Below are positions 8,801-17,940 of a DNA stretch of 64,000 nt, piece by piece. Source of the DNA: Streptomyces sp. NBC_01294 (lineage in GTDB: Bacteria > Actinomycetota > Actinomycetes > Streptomycetales > Streptomycetaceae). Location of the stretch: positions 7,531,501-7,595,500 of the forward strand of contig NZ_CP108423.1 of assembly GCF_035917235.1 (NCBI RefSeq), in the 5' to 3' direction. How positions within the stretch are numbered: position 1 is the first letter of the stretch; every line of letters starts with the position of its first letter. The notes under the pieces were generated by a model. That model saw nothing but the letters and a program-made list of their open reading frames with translations. It was not told the DNA's origin and searched no databases. The position numbers and the translations under genes are program-made.

Positions 8801-9008
8801 TCACTTCTCGTAGTTCGCGAGGGCCAGGCCGAGGCCGAAGAACGTGGGGCCACTCCCCGACGAAGATGACCCACCGGTCCGCACGCTCGATGTCCTCGCG
8901 GCTGCTGGAAGCCAGCCCTGATGCGAGCGACAGGCCGATGGGCAGGGTGACGGCCACGTAGGCATGCTCGCTTTTCACACCTGCGTCGTGCAGCTTCTTG
9001 ACGATCAT
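8801..9008 (-). pseudogene. Small conserved Streptomyces protein with a frameshift
   Basis: From 9008 the product reads KLHDAGVKSEHAYVAVTLPI, then ADRWVIFVGEW, and then loses frame. Shifting by two bases near 8850 gives TFFGLGLALANYEK followed by TGA at 8801-8803, which is the expected end (GEWAPTFFGLGLAL pattern recalled from homologues). Two bases seem to be missing in the CCCC run. The function of this short, probably membrane-associated family is unknown to me. It lies 32 bp upstream of the DUF4383 gene on the same strand. Confidence 0.55.
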
Positions 9009-9513
9009 GGCGAAGTCCCCTTCTGATCATTCCGGGAGAAGCGCCCGAGCCTCCGCAGAGGTGTCTTACTCGCCGAACCTATCCACAGCAGACACCACGG
9101 TCTATTTGCACCCTTTATGCAGCATTTCAATCGATGCACTGAACTGGCACCCTCCGGCCGGACGCGCGAACGCGCCGCGCGGAGCAGATGCAGGGGAACC
9201 GGTCCGCTCCCGCAGCGTCGGACCCTGGGAAACCCCTCCTTCCAGTAGGCGCCCTCCCGGCGATGCCCTGCCGTTGTCACTGCCGCCTGAACCATCGGCC
9301 GCAGTGGTGGCGGCCGCTCGTTCGAGCCCTCGACCTCCGCCTACCCGAGGTCGATGCACCCATTGGGTGGATCGCCTGGCAAGGCTGTCTGAGTTCCTTG
9401 ACCTGCGGGGGACCGATAGGTCGCAAGTTCAAAGGAATCGAACCGAGCGCATCCGTCCGACGGGCGAACGGGGAAGCAGATGGCGAGCGCCACTTCACGA
9501 CACGGAGGACTGA
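9009..9513. promoter_or_regulatory. Intergenic region upstream of crtE
   Basis: This 505-bp gap between divergent genes must contain the crtE promoter. An unusually AT-rich patch lies at about 9085-9140 and includes TTGCACCCTTTATGCAGCA. A Shine-Dalgarno GGAGGA precedes the ATG at 9514. No operator can be assigned by eye; a LitR or sigma-factor site is expected here from the known biology of crt clusters. Confidence 0.35.
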
Positions 9514-10740
9514 ATGCACGCGAAGTCGGTTGCTCGACACCCAGTCAAGGCACCCGGGCAGCTGACCGAGCACGGCACGCCGCCCACGATCCCCGCAGCT
9601 GCCACTGTCGACCTCGACCCGGCAGATGAGGTCACCCGCGAACTGGAGCGCTGCTGCGCCGAGTTCCTCGCCCACTGCCGGTCCCTCGATGCCGTCTTCA
9701 CCACCGACGTCGCGGAGCGGCTCGCCGACTTCACCCTCGGTGGAGGTTCGCGCATCCGATCCCGGTTCCTCTGGTGGGCCCTGCGGGCCTGCGGGGGCAG
9801 CGACACCCACGTGCCCGCCGCCCTGCGCGTCGCTGCCGCACTCGAACTCATCCAGAGCTGCGCTCTGGTTCACGACGATGTCATGGACCAGTCAGCCGTG
9901 CGCCGCGGCAGCCCCTCATTCCACGCACAGATCGACCTCCAGTACCCCGCATCCGCGCCCGCGCACATCCCCGGACGTCCCTCACCGTTCGCACAGGCGG
10001 CCGCAGTCCTCGCCGGAGACCTCGCGCTGTCCTGGGCGGACGACCTCGTCGCCGCAGCAGACCTCGACCCGCGGGTACGAACGGACATCCTGCGGATCTG
10101 GCGGGCCATGCGGACGGAAATGGTCGCCGGCCAGTACCTCGACCTGCACGGCCAGGCGACCTCCTCCTGCTCGGCCGGCCAGGCCATCCGCACGATCTGC
10201 CTCAAGACGGCCCGCTACACCGTCGAACGCCCCTTGGCCCTCGGCGCGGCGCTTGCCGGCGCCGACGATTCGACCGCCCACGCCCTGGCCGCCGCGGGAC
10301 GGTGCGCCGGCATCGCATTCCAGCTGCGCGACGACCTGCTCGGCGTGTTCGGAGACCCCGAGGTCACCGGCAAGCCCTCGGGCGACGACATCCGCTCCGG
10401 CAAAGCGACCTACTTGCTCGCCCTGGCCCACGCGCGCGCCCGTGCCACCGGCGCCACTGACGTCGTCGACCTCCTCAAGGAATGCCGGGAGAGCGGCGCC
10501 ATCCTCTCCGGCCCCGACCTTGCACGGGTCCGAGAAGCCCTGCACGCCACCGGCGCACCGGCGCAGATCGAACAGCAAATCGAACGTCTGGCGCACGCAT
10601 CCGAACGCCACCTCGCCGCAGCGCACCTGCACAGCCCCGCCGCCCAGCAACTCGGCGAACTGCTCAGACAGGTGGCCTCCCCCTCACCTCAAGACACGAC
10701 CATCGTCGAGCACACACGCCACCACGGAGACTCCGCATGA
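9514..10740 (+). CDS. crtE: Geranylgeranyl diphosphate synthase (polyprenyl synthetase)
   Basis: A 408-residue trans-prenyltransferase that makes C20 geranylgeranyl diphosphate, the carotenoid precursor. The first aspartate-rich motif is HDDVMD at residues 120-125. The second region is [20 protein letters not shown] at about 269-288, followed by [14 protein letters not shown]. The ATG at 9514 has a GGAGGA ribosome site; translation from there covers the whole family length plus a ~35-residue N-terminal extension. It is the first gene of the crtE-I-B-Rieske operon, and its stop overlaps crtI as ATGA. Confidence 0.95.
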   Translation: MHAKSVARHPVKAPGQLTEHGTPPTIPAAATVDLDPADEVTRELERCCAEFLAHCRSLDAVFTTDVAERLADFTLGGGSRIRSRFLWWALRACGGSDTHVPAALRVAAALELIQSCALVHDDVMDQSAVRRGSPSFHAQIDLQYPASAPAHIPGRPSPFAQAAAVLAGDLALSWADDLVAAADLDPRVRTDILRIWRAMRTEMVAGQYLDLHGQATSSCSAGQAIRTICLKTARYTVERPLALGAALAGADDSTAHALAAAGRCAGIAFQLRDDLLGVFGDPEVTGKPSGDDIRSGKATYLLALAHARARATGATDVVDLLKECRESGAILSGPDLARVREALHATGAPAQIEQQIERLAHASERHLAAAHLHSPAAQQLGELLRQVASPSPQDTTIVEHTRHHGDSA

Positions 10741-12275
10741 GGACGATCAACGGCCGCACCGACCACGTGGTGGTCGTCGGCGCAGGCCTCGCCGGCCTCT
10801 CAGGCGCCCTCCACCTCCTCGGAGCCGGCCGGGCCGTAACCGTTGTCGAACGCGACCCCCTCCCCGGAGGTCGGGCCGGCCTACTCGAACGAGGCGGCTA
10901 CCGCTTCGACACGGGCCCCACCGTCCTGACCATGCCGCATCTGCTGGAGGATGCCTTCGCCGCTGTCGGCCAGAAGATGTCCGACCGGCTGACCCTGCAT
11001 TCCCTCCATCCCGCCTACCACGCCCGGTTCGCGGACGGCAGCAGCCTCGACGTCCACACCGACGTCCAGGCCATGGAAGCGGAAATCGAACGCTTCGCCG
11101 GAGGTCGCGAAGTAGCCGGGTACCGGCGTCTGCGCCAGTGGCTGCACGACCTTTACCAGGCGCAGATGGGCCGCTTCATCGACACCAACTTCGACTCACC
11201 CCTCTCCCTCCTGCACCCGGACCTGGCCCGACTCGCCGCGCTGGGCGGGTTCGGCCGCCTCCAGCCACAGATCGGCCGCTTCATCACCGACGAACGGCTG
11301 CAACGCGTCTTCTCCTTCCAGGCCCTCTACGCCGGAGTACCTCCGGCCCGGGCACTCGCCGCCTACGCCGTCATCGCCTACATGGACACCATCGCAGGCG
11401 TCTACTTCCCCGAAGGCGGCATGCACGCCGTACCCACCGCCATGTCCGCCGCCGCCGCCGCCGCAGGCGCCACCCTCCACTACGGCCAGAGCGTCACCCG
11501 CCTGGAGCGCACCGGCGACCGGATCACCGCCGTCATCACCGACCGCCAGCGCATCCCCTGCGACGCCGTGGTCCTGACACCGGACCTCCCCGTCACCTAC
11601 CAGTTGCTCGGTGCCCGCCCCCGCCGTCCGCTCGCCCTGCGCCACTCCCCGTCAGCCGTCGTCCTGCACGCCGGCACCGACCGAACCTGGCCCGAGCTGG
11701 CTCACCACACGATCTCCTTCGGTGCCGCGTGGAAACAGACCTTCCACGAACTCATCCGCACCGGACGCCTGATGAGCGACCCCTCCCTCCTCATCACCCG
11801 GCCCACCGCAACCGACCCGGGCCTCGCCCCGCCTGGCAAGCACACCCACTACGTCCTCGCCCCCTGCCCCAACACCACCGTCGGCCCCTCCACCGCATCC
11901 TGGAAGGACCTCGGCCCCCGCTACCGGGACACCCTGCTCAACGAACTCGAACGCCGCGGCCTGACCGGCTTCGCCGACGCCATCGACACCGAGGTCCTTG
12001 TCACCCCCGCCGACTGGGTCGCCCAGGGCCACGCCGCCGGAACCCCCTTCTCCGTCGCCCACACCTTCCCCCAGACCGGGCCCTTCCGCCCCAGCAACCT
12101 CCCACGAGGCGCCGCCAACGTCGTCCTCGCCGGCTGCGGAACCACCCCCGGCGTCGGCGTCCCCACCGTCCTCATCTCCGGCCGCCTCGCCGCCGCCCGC
12201 ATCACCGGACTCCCCGACACCCACCGCCGCCCCACGGCGCCCCCGCCCGCAGCGACGAAAGGCCGCCCCGCATGA
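10737..12275 (+). CDS. crtI: Phytoene desaturase
   Basis: A 512-residue FAD-dependent CrtI-type enzyme that converts colourless phytoene to lycopene by successive desaturations. The N-terminal Rossmann motif is [20 protein letters not shown], followed by [20 protein letters not shown] and [18 protein letters not shown]. The C-terminal FAD/NAD signature is [20 protein letters not shown]. The ATG at 10737 overlaps the crtE stop by 4 bp, which fixes the start against longer in-frame openings. Its end overlaps crtB in the same way, so the operon is translationally coupled. Confidence 0.95.
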   Translation: MRTINGRTDHVVVVGAGLAGLSGALHLLGAGRAVTVVERDPLPGGRAGLLERGGYRFDTGPTVLTMPHLLEDAFAAVGQKMSDRLTLHSLHPAYHARFADGSSLDVHTDVQAMEAEIERFAGGREVAGYRRLRQWLHDLYQAQMGRFIDTNFDSPLSLLHPDLARLAALGGFGRLQPQIGRFITDERLQRVFSFQALYAGVPPARALAAYAVIAYMDTIAGVYFPEGGMHAVPTAMSAAAAAAGATLHYGQSVTRLERTGDRITAVITDRQRIPCDAVVLTPDLPVTYQLLGARPRRPLALRHSPSAVVLHAGTDRTWPELAHHTISFGAAWKQTFHELIRTGRLMSDPSLLITRPTATDPGLAPPGKHTHYVLAPCPNTTVGPSTASWKDLGPRYRDTLLNELERRGLTGFADAIDTEVLVTPADWVAQGHAAGTPFSVAHTFPQTGPFRPSNLPRGAANVVLAGCGTTPGVGVPTVLISGRLAAARITGLPDTHRRPTAPPPAATKGRPA

Positions 12276-13264
12276 CCCGACGCGAACTCGACGCCGCCGC
12301 CATCACCGACCCCACCTTGCGCGCCGCTTTCGAGCAGTGCCGCCGCCTCAACGCCCTCCACGGCAAGACCTACTTCCTCGCCACCAGGCTCCTGCCCCCA
12401 TCCCGCCGCCCCGCCGTGCACGCCCTCTACGCCTTCGCCCGCCTCGCCGACGACATCGTGGACGACCTCAACGCCCCCGCCGCGCCCGCCGACCGCGCCC
12501 GGCGCCTCCAGACGCTCTCAGAAGACCTCCGCACGGCGATCAAAGGCGGCCCCGGCCACCACCCTGTCGTCGCCGCCGTCGCCCACACCACGCGCCGTTA
12601 CCGCATCCCGCACAGCCATTTCGACGACTTCCTCACCTCCATGCGCAGCGACCTCACCGTCACCGACTACGCCACCCTGGACGCGCTGCGCGGCTACATG
12701 CACGGTTCCGCAGCCGTCATCGGCCTCCAAATGCTCCCCGTGCTCGGCCACACCACCCCGCGGGACGAGGCCGCCCCGCATGCCGCCGCACTCGGCGAGG
12801 CCTTCCAGCTCACCAACTTCATCCGCGATGTCGGAGAAGACCTCGACCGTGACCGCGTCTACCTGCCCGCCGACCTCCTCGCCGCCGACGGCGTGGACCG
12901 GGAACTGCTGCGCTGGAGCAGACGCACCGGCCGCCGCGACCCCCGCATCACCCGAGCCCTGCGCTCCGCCATCGCCCTGGCCCGGAGCTTCTACGAGCAA
13001 GCCCAACCGGGCCTGGACATGCTGGAACCCGTCTCCCGGCCTTGCGTCCGCACCGCCTTCGTGCTCTACGGGGAGATCCTCGACGCCGTTGTCCGCGACG
13101 GGTACGCCAGCGTCCACCGTCGTTCCTCGGTGCCCCTCACCCGCCGGGCAGCCGTCGCGGCGGCCGGACTGGCCAAGATCGTGGCAGCCCGCCTGACGAC
13201 ACCTGCCGCCCCCGCCCCACCCCCCGCCCCCGCCAAGCCTGCCCTTGAGGAGCCGTCACGATGA
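12272..13264 (+). CDS. crtB: Phytoene synthase
   Basis: A 330-residue squalene/phytoene synthase that condenses two geranylgeranyl diphosphates to phytoene. The two catalytic aspartate motifs are DDIVDD at residues 60-65 and [15 protein letters not shown] at about 185-199. [11 protein letters not shown] and [18 protein letters not shown] are also typical. The ATG at 12272 overlaps the crtI stop (ATGA). The C-terminal tail (about residues 310-330) is Ala/Pro-rich and probably disordered. It ends in an ATGA overlap with the Rieske gene. Confidence 0.95.
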   Translation: MTRRELDAAAITDPTLRAAFEQCRRLNALHGKTYFLATRLLPPSRRPAVHALYAFARLADDIVDDLNAPAAPADRARRLQTLSEDLRTAIKGGPGHHPVVAAVAHTTRRYRIPHSHFDDFLTSMRSDLTVTDYATLDALRGYMHGSAAVIGLQMLPVLGHTTPRDEAAPHAAALGEAFQLTNFIRDVGEDLDRDRVYLPADLLAADGVDRELLRWSRRTGRRDPRITRALRSAIALARSFYEQAQPGLDMLEPVSRPCVRTAFVLYGEILDAVVRDGYASVHRRSSVPLTRRAAVAAAGLAKIVAARLTTPAAPAPPPAPAKPALEEPSR

Positions 13265-14253
13265 GCCCGCGCCCCCGCCGCCGCTTCCCGGTCAGCCTGC
13301 GCCGCGACCCCGTGGCCTGGCACCGGCAGGAACCGACCTGGCGGGACGCCTCACCCCGACTCATCGACGCCTCCCTCAAGCGCGCCCAGGCACGTGCCGC
13401 CGGCAACTGGTACGTCCTCGGCCCCAGCGCCGCCATCCGCCCGGACTCCGGCTACGGGGCCACGGTCCAGGGCACGGAGATCGTGGCCTGGCGCGGCGCC
13501 GAAGGCACCCTCGTCGCCGGCCCCGGAGCCTGCCCTCACCTGGGCGCCGCCCTGGCCCAGGCCCCGGTGCGCTGCGGCACCCTGGTCTGTCCCTGGCACG
13601 GACTCGCCCTCAACGGCACCCCCTTCGCCGGCTGGAACCCCTACCCCGCCCACGACGACGGCGTCCTCGCCTGGGTACGCCTCGACGACCACGGCGGCGA
13701 GAAACCCCTCGACGCCCCCGCCGTGCCGCGCCGTCCGACAACCGCGACCTCCCTGGCCGCCGTCTACACCGGCACCGGAGTCTGCGAGCCCGAGGACATC
13801 GTCGCCAACCGCCTCGACCCCTGGCACGGAGCCTGGTTTCACCCCTACTCCTTCGTCGACCTCACCGTCCTCGACGACGGCGCCGAAACTGACGTCCTGA
13901 CCGTACGCGTCTCCTTCAAGCTTGCCCGGCGCATCGTCGTACCCGTGACCGCCGAGTTCACTGCCCCCGGCCCCCGCACCGTCGTCATGCACATCACCGA
14001 GGGCGAAGGCCAGGGCTCCGTCGTCGAAACCCACGCGACCCCCAGGGGAACCGGCTGCGACGGCCGCCCCCGCACCCAGGTCACCGAAGCCATCATCGCC
14101 ACCTCTCACCGCCCCGGCTTCACCCTCGCCCGCACCGCCGCCCCCCTGCTGCGCCCCCTCATGAGCCACGCCGCGGGCCGCCTGTGGCGAGACGACCTCG
14201 CCTACGCCGAACGCCGGTGGGAACTGCGCAGCAGCGGCCGCTTCCCCGGCTAA
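13261..14253 (+). CDS. Rieske [2Fe-2S] protein in the crtV position (DUF5914-like)
   Basis: A 330-residue protein. The N-terminal half has a Rieske cluster site: [15 protein letters not shown] supplies C-x-H, and [10 protein letters not shown] supplies C-x2-H, at about residues 89-117. The C-terminal half ([20 protein letters not shown] onward) resembles the substrate domain of Rieske oxygenase-like proteins. It occupies the fourth place of the crtEIBV operon of isorenieratene-producing Streptomyces. Whether this equals CrtV in published clusters, and what reaction it performs (ring or chain oxidation of a carotenoid is a guess), cannot be settled here. It is coupled to crtB by ATGA and faces crtU 28 bp away. 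Confidence 0.75.
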   Translation: MSPRPRRRFPVSLRRDPVAWHRQEPTWRDASPRLIDASLKRAQARAAGNWYVLGPSAAIRPDSGYGATVQGTEIVAWRGAEGTLVAGPGACPHLGAALAQAPVRCGTLVCPWHGLALNGTPFAGWNPYPAHDDGVLAWVRLDDHGGEKPLDAPAVPRRPTTATSLAAVYTGTGVCEPEDIVANRLDPWHGAWFHPYSFVDLTVLDDGAETDVLTVRVSFKLARRIVVPVTAEFTAPGPRTVVMHITEGEGQGSVVETHATPRGTGCDGRPRTQVTEAIIATSHRPGFTLARTAAPLLRPLMSHAAGRLWRDDLAYAERRWELRSSGRFPG

Positions 14254-14281
14254 CCCGAGACCGACCCCGCCCGGCTGACCG

Positions 14282-15838
14282 TCACGGCATACGGTCCGGC
14301 TTCCGCCCCAGACGCGCCAGCGCCCGGGCCGCAGCCGTTCGGCCCCCGTCCGGAACCGTCCACAGCGTCTCGCCCCGCACGCCCCACCGCTCCAGCAGGG
14401 CGTTCGCCGCAAGAAATCCGCTGGTCGCCGCCCGTTCCATCAACGCGACCGGAAGCCCCGTACGCACCAGGTCCCCGGCGACCACCACCCGGACATCGCC
14501 CGTACGGACAGCAGGCCGGTCCCGGTAGCCGCCGACCGTGAACAGGGGGCAGTCCTCGCGCCACTCGTGCCGCGCGTCGATGATCTCGGCGTGCGCCGTC
14601 TCCGGGTACACCTCGCGCAGCCGCCGCACCAGCCGCTCCTGGACCTGCGGACGCTTCTCCGCCGGATCGACCGCATAGGCGTGCAGCTCCACCACCGAAC
14701 CGCCCGTCCGCAACGCCCACCGGTGCGCCTCACCCTCCCACCGGTCAAGGACGCTCACATTGTCGAGGCCGTCGAACCCGCTGGTGCCGAGGAAACCGTG
14801 CCGCTCTCCCGCCACCGGCCGCGACAGCCACAGCCGCGACACCAAGAACGGCGGCGCCGTACGCAACCCCGCGACCCGGGCCCGCCACGCAGGGTCCACC
14901 AGCTTCGGTGACGCGCCGACCAGCGCCCGGAGCCCGCCGGTGTCCAGGGCCAGCACCACACCGTCGAACCGCTCGGCAACCGCCGACTCCGCGACGATCT
15001 CCACCCGCTCCTCGCCGGCCGGGCGCACCTCTGCCACGGCCGTGTCCGTACGGATCTCCACGCCGAGCCCGCCCAGGTACCGTGCCAGCGGGTCCCACAG
15101 CGCCTGCGGGAACGGCTCGCGCGGCACGTCGAACAGCAGACCCTCACTGGAACCCAGGAAATAGATGTGGAACATCAGCACCAGCTCAGCCGCCGACAGC
15201 GTCGCCGGATCGGCGAAGAAGCTCCGCGAGAACACCTCGAACGCCAGGTGGTAGGCCGCCTCCGGGAAGCGGATGCTCTCCAGGAACGCGGTGGCACTCA
15301 CCCCGTCCAGCGCCTCGTACACCCCCGGAACAGCGACGTCCAGAAGAGGCAGAGCCGCCCGCGGATCCATCCGCCCCAGATCCCGCCAGCCGAACGACGG
15401 GCTCTGCGCGACGAATCCGAGCGCGCTGAGCGGCGGTGTGCGCGGCACCCGCGCGAAGCTGTCCTGTCCGCCATCACGGTGACGCAGCGGATAGTCGGCC
15501 AGCCCCGTCAGACCGACCAGCCCCGGATCGGTCCGGCGCAGCAGCGACCGCAGGTTGTAGTACTGCCTGAAGAACGCGTGAAAGCCCCGGCTCATCGTTG
15601 CCTGTGAGCCGTCCGCCAGCCGGGTGTTCCATCCGGACAGTCGGCCACCGAGCTGCGCGTCCCGCTCGTACAGGGTGACGCGCACGCCGCGCTCGGCGAG
15701 CACCGTGGCAGCCGACAGGCCCGCGATGCCCCCGCCCACCACGGCCACCCGCGGTCCGTCCCCCTCGACCCGCACCCGCCCACCGCGGGCATCGATCCGC
15801 CGCGCCCGCCGGTCCCGGCCCGGGTAGCCTCCGCTCAC
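14282..15838 (-). CDS. crtU: CrtU-type carotenoid desaturase/methyl-shift enzyme (isorenieratene synthase)
   Basis: A 518-residue FAD-dependent amine-oxidase-fold enzyme. The Rossmann motif is VAVVGGGIAGLSAATVLAER near residues 32-51, followed by LYERDAQLGGRLSGWNTRL and MSRGFHAFFRQYYNLRSLLR. The C-terminal FAD segment is VVVAGDLVRTGLPVALMERA. CrtU turns beta-ionone rings into aromatic rings, giving isorenieratene. The GTG start at 15838 overlaps the crtT stop (GTGA). A second GTG about 23 codons downstream is possible. It is the last gene of crtY-crtT-crtU. Confidence 0.9.
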   Translation of the reverse strand: MSGGYPGRDRRARRIDARGGRVRVEGDGPRVAVVGGGIAGLSAATVLAERGVRVTLYERDAQLGGRLSGWNTRLADGSQATMSRGFHAFFRQYYNLRSLLRRTDPGLVGLTGLADYPLRHRDGGQDSFARVPRTPPLSALGFVAQSPSFGWRDLGRMDPRAALPLLDVAVPGVYEALDGVSATAFLESIRFPEAAYHLAFEVFSRSFFADPATLSAAELVLMFHIYFLGSSEGLLFDVPREPFPQALWDPLARYLGGLGVEIRTDTAVAEVRPAGEERVEIVAESAVAERFDGVVLALDTGGLRALVGASPKLVDPAWRARVAGLRTAPPFLVSRLWLSRPVAGERHGFLGTSGFDGLDNVSVLDRWEGEAHRWALRTGGSVVELHAYAVDPAEKRPQVQERLVRRLREVYPETAHAEIIDARHEWREDCPLFTVGGYRDRPAVRTGDVRVVVAGDLVRTGLPVALMERAATSGFLAANALLERWGVRGETLWTVPDGGRTAAARALARLGRKPDRMP

Positions 15839-16545
15839 GCCGCCACCCGTCCGACGAAGGTGTGCGTGATCCCCGTCTGCCACCCCGGCAGCGGCAGCAC
15901 CCGGACATCCGTAAAGCCGGCTGTACGCATCCGCGCCGCGAATCGCTCGGCTGTGTCGAAGCCGAGCACACTGCGCCACAGGTGCTCATACAACCCAGCG
16001 TCACCACCCACCCGCCCCAATGGCATGATCACCGCCCGGCACACAGCCGTCCACAACGCCCGGTGCACCGCCCTGCCGCTGAGCGCGTACTCGTGTACGG
16101 CGATCCGCGCGCCCGGGGCCATGACCTTGCGCACGGCTGCCAGCGTCAGATCGGGATCGGGCACGTTGCGAAAGAGGTAGGCGGCGAAGACGGCATCGAA
16201 CGGCCCGTCGACGCCCGCCTCGCCGAGCCGGTCGGCCGACCCCTGCACGAAACGCACCCCGCCCGGCCACTTCTTGGCCGCAGCCCGCTCCAGCATGCCG
16301 GCTGAGGCGTCCACCCCCGTGACGTCGGCCGCTCCCGCAGCTGCCAGCAGAGCGGCGGTCGACGCGCCGGTACCACAGCCCAGGTCCAGTACCCGGGCCC
16401 CGCGGCCCGCGTCGGGCAGGCCCAGGCGGCGGGCCGAGCGGCGCAGATGCCCGTGGTAACCGGGACTCGCCGCGACCAGCAGGTCGTAACGTGCCGCGGC
16501 ATGGTCGAATGCAACCGACAGGGCGTCGTCGCGCAGCAGTGACAT
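15835..16545 (-). CDS. crtT: SAM-dependent methyltransferase CrtT
   Basis: A 236-residue class I methyltransferase. The SAM-binding motif is ARVLDLGCGTGASTAALLAA, followed by VTGVDASAGMLERAAAKKW and FDAVFAAYLFRNVPDPDLTL, as in the UbiE/COQ5-like group. It sits between crtY and crtU with 9 bp and a 4-bp overlap, the order known from Streptomyces crtYTU operons. Its exact role in isorenieratene synthesis is not clear from the literature I recall. Confidence 0.85.
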   Translation of the reverse strand: MSLLRDDALSVAFDHAAARYDLLVAASPGYHGHLRRSARRLGLPDAGRGARVLDLGCGTGASTAALLAAAGAADVTGVDASAGMLERAAAKKWPGGVRFVQGSADRLGEAGVDGPFDAVFAAYLFRNVPDPDLTLAAVRKVMAPGARIAVHEYALSGRAVHRALWTAVCRAVIMPLGRVGGDAGLYEHLWRSVLGFDTAERFAARMRTAGFTDVRVLPLPGWQTGITHTFVGRVAA

Positions 16546-16554
16546 GACAGCCTT

Positions 16555-17766
16555 TCAGAGGTGTCCCGGCCCTGCGGCCGGCACGGTTCGGAGAAGAAAC
16601 GGCAGTTCGACGAGGGACCGCAGCATCGGCAGAACAGGCGTGCGCAGACCGATCCCGAAGTCCTCCCACGGCGACGTCGCGCCATCCAGGAACCGCAGGA
16701 TCCGGTCGGCAGGCGCGGACGCGAAGAGGTCCGCGAAGAATGCCCCGCCGTCGACCCGACCCGAGTCCAATGCGCGCAGCAGCACCGCGTCCATCGCCCG
16801 GGCCCTGCGGCCATGCACGGCGGGCACCCGGGCGGGAGAGCGGCCGGACCGCACTGCCTCGGCGAGGTGGCGGCTCTGGCGCTGGATCGCGGCGAAGGTA
16901 TAGCCCGTCGACGGACGGGTAGCTCCGCCGGCAGCCCCGATCAAGTAGACCCGGCGGCCGTTGCGGCGGGGGTAGATTCCGTCGCTCATCGGGATCACTC
17001 CCTGCTCCCGCTCCCAGACGGTGTAGTCGCCGAGTCCCAGGACCGATGTGCAGTAGTGGCGCAGGGCGCGTTCGTACGCAGCCTCGTCCAGGGCAGCGGG
17101 GGAGAACTGCGTGTACTCGACGAGCGCTTCACAGGGGCCCAGCGGCAGCACATAGCCGAAGGCAAGTCCTCGGGACGGCTGCGGGAGGCGGAAGTCCATC
17201 AAGATCGCAGCCCCGGGATCGAAGACCGCTCTGGCCGTGCGCACGAACCAGCCACGGAAGTGCTGGAGCAGCGTGGTCCGGGCAGCGGGCAGCCGACGCA
17301 GCGGCCGGGAGTCGAAGACGATCCCCGACCGGAGCACCGAGAACGCCCCCGACACATCACGGCCCCGCACCACTGCCCCACCCGCGGCGTCGGATGCCGA
17401 CTCAACCGTCAACTGCCGCAAGCCGACACCGAACTCGCCGAGCCGCTCGGTCATCGCAGCCTCGAACCGGTCCGACCTCAGCATCTTGTACCTCATCGGA
17501 CCCAGCGGCCGGTCAATTACCCTGCCATCCGGTGCATACACACGCAGCCGTTTCCAACTCGCCGCCAGCAGGTGATCGTACGCACCGCCACCCGCCTCCC
17601 AATAGCACCAGGTCCGCTTGGGGGACCGCTGCTGCCCAGGCGGAGCCTCGACCACCACCACGCGCGGCGCCGCCCTTTCCCCTGGGATCGGCCGCGCGAG
17701 CCCGACCGCCAGGGAAAGCCCGGCCGCCCCGGCCCCGACCACGGTCACATCCGCGTCCCAACTCAA
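16555..17766 (-). CDS. crtY: Lycopene beta-cyclase
   Basis: A 403-residue CrtY/CrtL-type flavoprotein that closes the lycopene ends to beta-rings. The NAD/FAD motif is VTVVGAGAAGLSLAVGLARP at the N-terminus. Cyclase marks are RTWCYW, AAILMDFRLPQ, YVLPLGPCEALVEYTQFSP and the C-terminal GAAGGATRPSTGYTFAAIQR. The frame opens with a TTG at 17766 preceded by GGGAGG. It is the first gene of crtY-crtT-crtU; the promoter must lie in 17767-17940, directly before an IS256 insertion. Confidence 0.92.
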   Translation of the reverse strand: MSWDADVTVVGAGAAGLSLAVGLARPIPGERAAPRVVVVEAPPGQQRSPKRTWCYWEAGGGAYDHLLAASWKRLRVYAPDGRVIDRPLGPMRYKMLRSDRFEAAMTERLGEFGVGLRQLTVESASDAAGGAVVRGRDVSGAFSVLRSGIVFDSRPLRRLPAARTTLLQHFRGWFVRTARAVFDPGAAILMDFRLPQPSRGLAFGYVLPLGPCEALVEYTQFSPAALDEAAYERALRHYCTSVLGLGDYTVWEREQGVIPMSDGIYPRRNGRRVYLIGAAGGATRPSTGYTFAAIQRQSRHLAEAVRSGRSPARVPAVHGRRARAMDAVLLRALDSGRVDGGAFFADLFASAPADRILRFLDGATSPWEDFGIGLRTPVLPMLRSLVELPFLLRTVPAAGPGHL

Positions 17767-17865
17767 TCCCTCGGCCTCCCGCCCCGCGCGCCAACCGTCC
17801 CTCTTCCGCGCCTAACATCCCGGCGGATGCAGTAAACCGCCTGCCGGCTCCGGTAAACATCGGAC

Positions 17866-17940
17866 GCGGCCGAAGCAGCCGCGGAACATCGCCCGGGTGT
17901 GGGCCAAGCTGCACCGCCTGGTCCTCGACGAGCGGCGCGG
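17866..17940 (+). pseudogene. IS5-family transposase remnant
   Basis: The plus strand reads NIARVWAKLHRLVLDE, a segment found near the middle of IS5/DUF4096-type transposases. It is cut off at 17941 by the left end of the IS256 element. It also lies in the crtY upstream region, so the native crtY promoter may have been altered. Confidence 0.55.

Noticed and set aside
9626..12271. 1212-residue frame spanning crtE to crtB
   Set aside because: Only the last 330 residues (crtB) are real. The front part is out of frame with crtE and crtI and is Pro/Arg/Thr-rich noise.
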